The notes under the pieces are model-generated. The model worked only from the letters and a program-made list of their open reading frames with translations. It had not been told where the DNA came from and made no database searches. A stretch of DNA of 64,000 nucleotides from assembly GCA_016930535.1 (NCBI GenBank), contig JAFGGN010000074.1, forward strand, positions 62,001 through 126,000. Reading direction: 5' to 3'. The stretch's first letter is position 1. Each line of letters begins with the position of its first letter. The translations under genes and the position numbers were made by a program. This stretch comes from a bacterium (GTDB taxonomy: Bacteria > Zhuqueibacterota > QNDG01 > JAFGCO01). This document shows positions 61,524-64,000 of this stretch, piece after piece.

Positions 61524-64000
61524 ATGAGAAGGAGAATGACGGTTTTTACGGTTTGTCTGCTTCTGGTCACGGTTTTTCTCCGGGCCGGAGATGCATGGGA
61601 CGTGGACATTCCGTACGAGAAGTTTATACTGGACAACGGGCTGACCCTGCTGGTGCATGAGGACCACAAGGCGCCCATCGTGGCGGTCAATGTGTGGTAT
61701 CATGTGGGATCCAAAAACGAGGTTCAGGGCAAAACTGGTTTTGCGCATCTGTTCGAGCATCTGATGTTCAACGGCAGCGAAAACATGGACGACGATTATT
61801 TTCAGACCATGGAAGCCATCGGCGCTACGGACCTGAACGGGACAACGAGCGAAGACAGAACCAATTATTTCGAGAATGTGCCGGTATCTGCTTTCGATAT
61901 CGCCCTGTGGATGGAATCCGACCGGATGGGACACATGATCGGCGCCATTACTCAGGACAAGCTGGACGAACAGCGGGGCGTGGTGCAGAATGAAAAACGC
62001 CAGTACGAAAATCAGCCCTATGCGGTCAGTTATGAGCTGATTACGCACAATACCTTTCCCAAGGGCCATCCCTATTCCTGGACCGTGATCGGATCCATGG
62101 ACGATCTGGATGCCGCCTCGCTGGAGGATGTGCACACATGGTTTAAAACTTATTACGGGGCAGCAAACGCCACGGTCGTTGTCGCCGGCGATATCACGCC
62201 GGAAGCCGCCCTGGAAAAAGTGAAAAAATATTTCGGTGACGTGCCTCCGGGCCCGCCCATTGCCAGGCATGATGTCTGGGTGGCCAAGCGGAATTCCACG
62301 CACCGCATGCAGGTGCAGGACCGCGTGCCCCAGGCCAGGTTATACCGTGTGTGGAACGTGCCCCAGTGGGGATCGGCAGATACGGATTATCTGGACATGG
62401 TGGCCAATGTGCTGACCACGGGCAAGAACTCCAGGCTGTACAAGCGGCTGGTTTACGAGGATCAGATCGCCACGGACGTGAACGCCTATGTGGATGCCAG
62501 GGAAATCGCCGGGCTGTTCCAGATCGAAGTGACGGCCAAGCCGGGCATGGATCTCGGACAGATCGAAAAGACCGTGGATGAAGAACTGCAGAAACTGCTT
62601 AAAACAGGTCCGACCAAGGCGGAACTGGAGCGCATCAAGGCCCAGTATATCGCGGGATTCATCCGCGGTATCGAACGGATCGGCGGATTCGGTGGCAAAT
62701 CGGACATTCTCGCCCAGAACATGGTTTTCGGAGGAAGTCCCGATGCATACAAAACCACATTGCAGCGCAAGAAAAACGCCACAACGGAAGATTTGCACCG
62801 CGTGGCCAACGCGTGGCTATCAAAGGGTGATCTGATTCTTCACCTGACGCCGTATCCCGAACTTGCGGCCAGGGAAAGCGATGTGGACCGCTCACAGCTG
62901 CCGGCCCAGGGCGAGGCGCCCGAAGCCGCCTTCCCTGCCGTTCAGCGGGGGAAACTCAGCAACGGACTCGAGATCGTTCTGGCCGAACGGCACGATATTC
63001 CGGTTGTCGATTTTACGCTCATGGTGGATGCGGGATACGCGTCGGATCAGTTCGCGTCACCGGGTACGGCGCGGCTTGCCATGGACATGCTGGACGAGGG
63101 CACCAAAAAACGGAATGCGCTGGCAATCAGCCAGGAGCTGGACATGCTCGGTGCCGACCTGGGCACCGGTTCCAATCTGGATGTGTCCGCAGTCAGCCTG
63201 AACACACTGAAAATGAACCTCGACGCCGCACTGGATATATATGCGGATGTCATTCTCAATCCGGTGTTTCCGAAGGCCGATTTCGAACGGCTCCAGAAAC
63301 AGCAGCTGGCACGCATTCAGCGTGAAAAGGTCACTCCCATTCAGATGGCCCTGCGAGTGTACTCCGGTATTCTGTATGGAAAGGATCATGCTTACGGATT
63401 GCCCATGACCGGATCCGGCAGTGAAAAGACCGTGGCCGCGCTGACGCGGGAAGACCTGATCAAGTTCCATGAGACCTGGTTCAGGCCCAACAATGCCAGT
63501 ATCATCGTGGTGGGAGACATTAGGCTCGCCGAAATTCAGCCCAAACTTGAAAAACTGTTTCAGGGATGGAAGTCCGCGGAAGTGCCCGTGAAAAATATCG
63601 GCAAGGTGGATCAGAAACCGGAACAGGAAATTTATATTCTGGACCGTCCGGGCTCACAGCAATCCATTATTTTTGCCGGTCATGTGGCACCTCCCAAGGC
63701 CAATCCCGAAGAAGAAGCCATGAACATGCTCAACAACATTCTGGGCGGAGACTTCACGTCGCGCATCAATATGAATCTTCGTGAGGACAAACACTGGACC
63801 TATGGCGCGGGATCCTTTCTGTGGGATGCGCAGGGACAGCGTCCGTTCCTGACCTATACGTCCGTGCAGTCCGACAAGACCAGTGAAGCCATTCAGGAAA
63901 TCCAGAAAGAGTTCAGCGGCATCATTACCGGCCAGCCGCCGACGGAGCAGGAATTCAAGAAGGTTCAGGAAAACGAACTGCTCAAGCTTCCCGGTACCTG
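61524..64000 (+). CDS. M16-family zinc metallopeptidase (cut by window edge)
   Basis: The frame is open from ATG 61524 to the window end (about 825 residues, no stop). It has GGAGGAG upstream and a signal peptide (FTVCLLLVTVFLRAGDA). The N-terminal M16 half is active-type, with inverted zinc motif HLFEH (H75, E78, H79) and third ligand E157 in VVQNEKRQYE. A second M16 half starts near residue 480 (LSNGLEIVLAERHDIPVVDF); its equivalent of the zinc motif reads ARLAMDMLDEG and is inactive, as is usual for the second half of pitrilysin-like clamshells. It probably degrades peptides in the periplasm or outside. A full-length protein of ~900-950 residues is expected. Confidence 0.93.
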   Translation, partial: MRRRMTVFTVCLLLVTVFLRAGDAWDVDIPYEKFILDNGLTLLVHEDHKAPIVAVNVWYHVGSKNEVQGKTGFAHLFEHLMFNGSENMDDDYFQTMEAIGATDLNGTTSEDRTNYFENVPVSAFDIALWMESDRMGHMIGAITQDKLDEQRGVVQNEKRQYENQPYAVSYELITHNTFPKGHPYSWTVIGSMDDLDAASLEDVHTWFKTYYGAANATVVVAGDITPEAALEKVKKYFGDVPPGPPIARHDVWVAKRNSTHRMQVQDRVPQARLYRVWNVPQWGSADTDYLDMVANVLTTGKNSRLYKRLVYEDQIATDVNAYVDAREIAGLFQIEVTAKPGMDLGQIEKTVDEELQKLLKTGPTKAELERIKAQYIAGFIRGIERIGGFGGKSDILAQNMVFGGSPDAYKTTLQRKKNATTEDLHRVANAWLSKGDLILHLTPYPELAARESDVDRSQLPAQGEAPEAAFPAVQRGKLSNGLEIVLAERHDIPVVDFTLMVDAGYASDQFASPGTARLAMDMLDEGTKKRNALAISQELDMLGADLGTGSNLDVSAVSLNTLKMNLDAALDIYADVILNPVFPKADFERLQKQQLARIQREKVTPIQMALRVYSGILYGKDHAYGLPMTGSGSEKTVAALTREDLIKFHETWFRPNNASIIVVGDIRLAEIQPKLEKLFQGWKSAEVPVKNIGKVDQKPEQEIYILDRPGSQQSIIFAGHVAPPKANPEEEAMNMLNNILGGDFTSRINMNLREDKHWTYGAGSFLWDAQGQRPFLTYTSVQSDKTSEAIQEIQKEFSGIITGQPPTEQEFKKVQENELLKLPGT

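Overview
This 64 kb window looks like a chromosomal contig from a Gram-negative, diderm bacterium of the FCB superphylum, most plausibly a lineage near Calditrichota or candidate division KSB1 (inference). The evidence is three large secreted proteins ending in FlgD-like / type IX-style C-terminal sorting domains, a PorV-like outer-membrane protein, many beta-barrel proteins, a TonB-dependent receptor with a carboxypeptidase-regulatory N-terminal domain, and a PD40 propeller/barrel metalloprotease. No tRNA, rRNA, CRISPR array, prophage or intact insertion sequence was seen. Both ends are cut inside genes: dnaJ on the left and an M16 peptidase on the right.

Region 1 (1-8243) is a tight plus-strand run. 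It holds the dnaJ tail, a ComEA-like helix-hairpin-helix protein, an unrecognised membrane protein with tryptophans every eight residues, PilM-like and PilN-like proteins, rsmD, coaD, pta and a TPR protein. Region 2 (8244-21043) looks like one expression unit of surface and signalling genes. A promoter-like sequence precedes a 2140-residue secreted repeat protein, a PorV-like/TPR outer-membrane protein and a 1159-residue regulator (RsbW-like kinase, membrane sensor, HAMP, SpoIIE phosphatase, transposase-type HTH, acidic linker, TPR). A STAS-HTH protein with its own promoter-like sequence follows. This is an unusual partner-switching module and the strongest candidate here for an undescribed system.

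Region 3 (21044-36577) carries aconitase and isocitrate dehydrogenase, a lipoprotein, a metalloprotease/propeller/barrel protein, DsbD, an EamA transporter with no standard start codon, DUF1573 and rhodanese-like proteins, an orphan histidine kinase with a pilin-like gene, a formiminotransferase remnant and citramalate synthase. Region 4 (36578-50493) holds an M1 aminopeptidase, a duplicated VWA surface protein, a DUF6544-like protein, a patatin phospholipase, a UshA-type nucleotidase, a TonB receptor and a GH30 hydrolase. Region 5 (50494-57294) is mostly minus strand: GH115, two paralogous small barrels, a class I glutamine amidotransferase, a NifU-like protein and another outer-membrane protein.

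Region 6 (57354-61127) looks like a compact nitrosative/redox regulon. Two divergent units flank a perfect FNR/Dnr-type box (TTGAT-CCGG-ATCAA): a ferredoxin-cupin-YgbA operon on the left, and an aminotransferase plus a Crp/Fnr regulator with the matching ExxSR recognition helix on the right. A structured repeat tract (61125-61430) separates it from the M16 peptidase.

A roughly 100-bp sequence occurs twice, upstream of the DUF1573 gene and upstream of the GH115 gene. Both copies have the same orientation relative to the downstream gene and end 20-23 nt before the start codon. It is either a shared leader element or a REP-like repeat. All family assignments come from reading motifs by eye; no database search was run.
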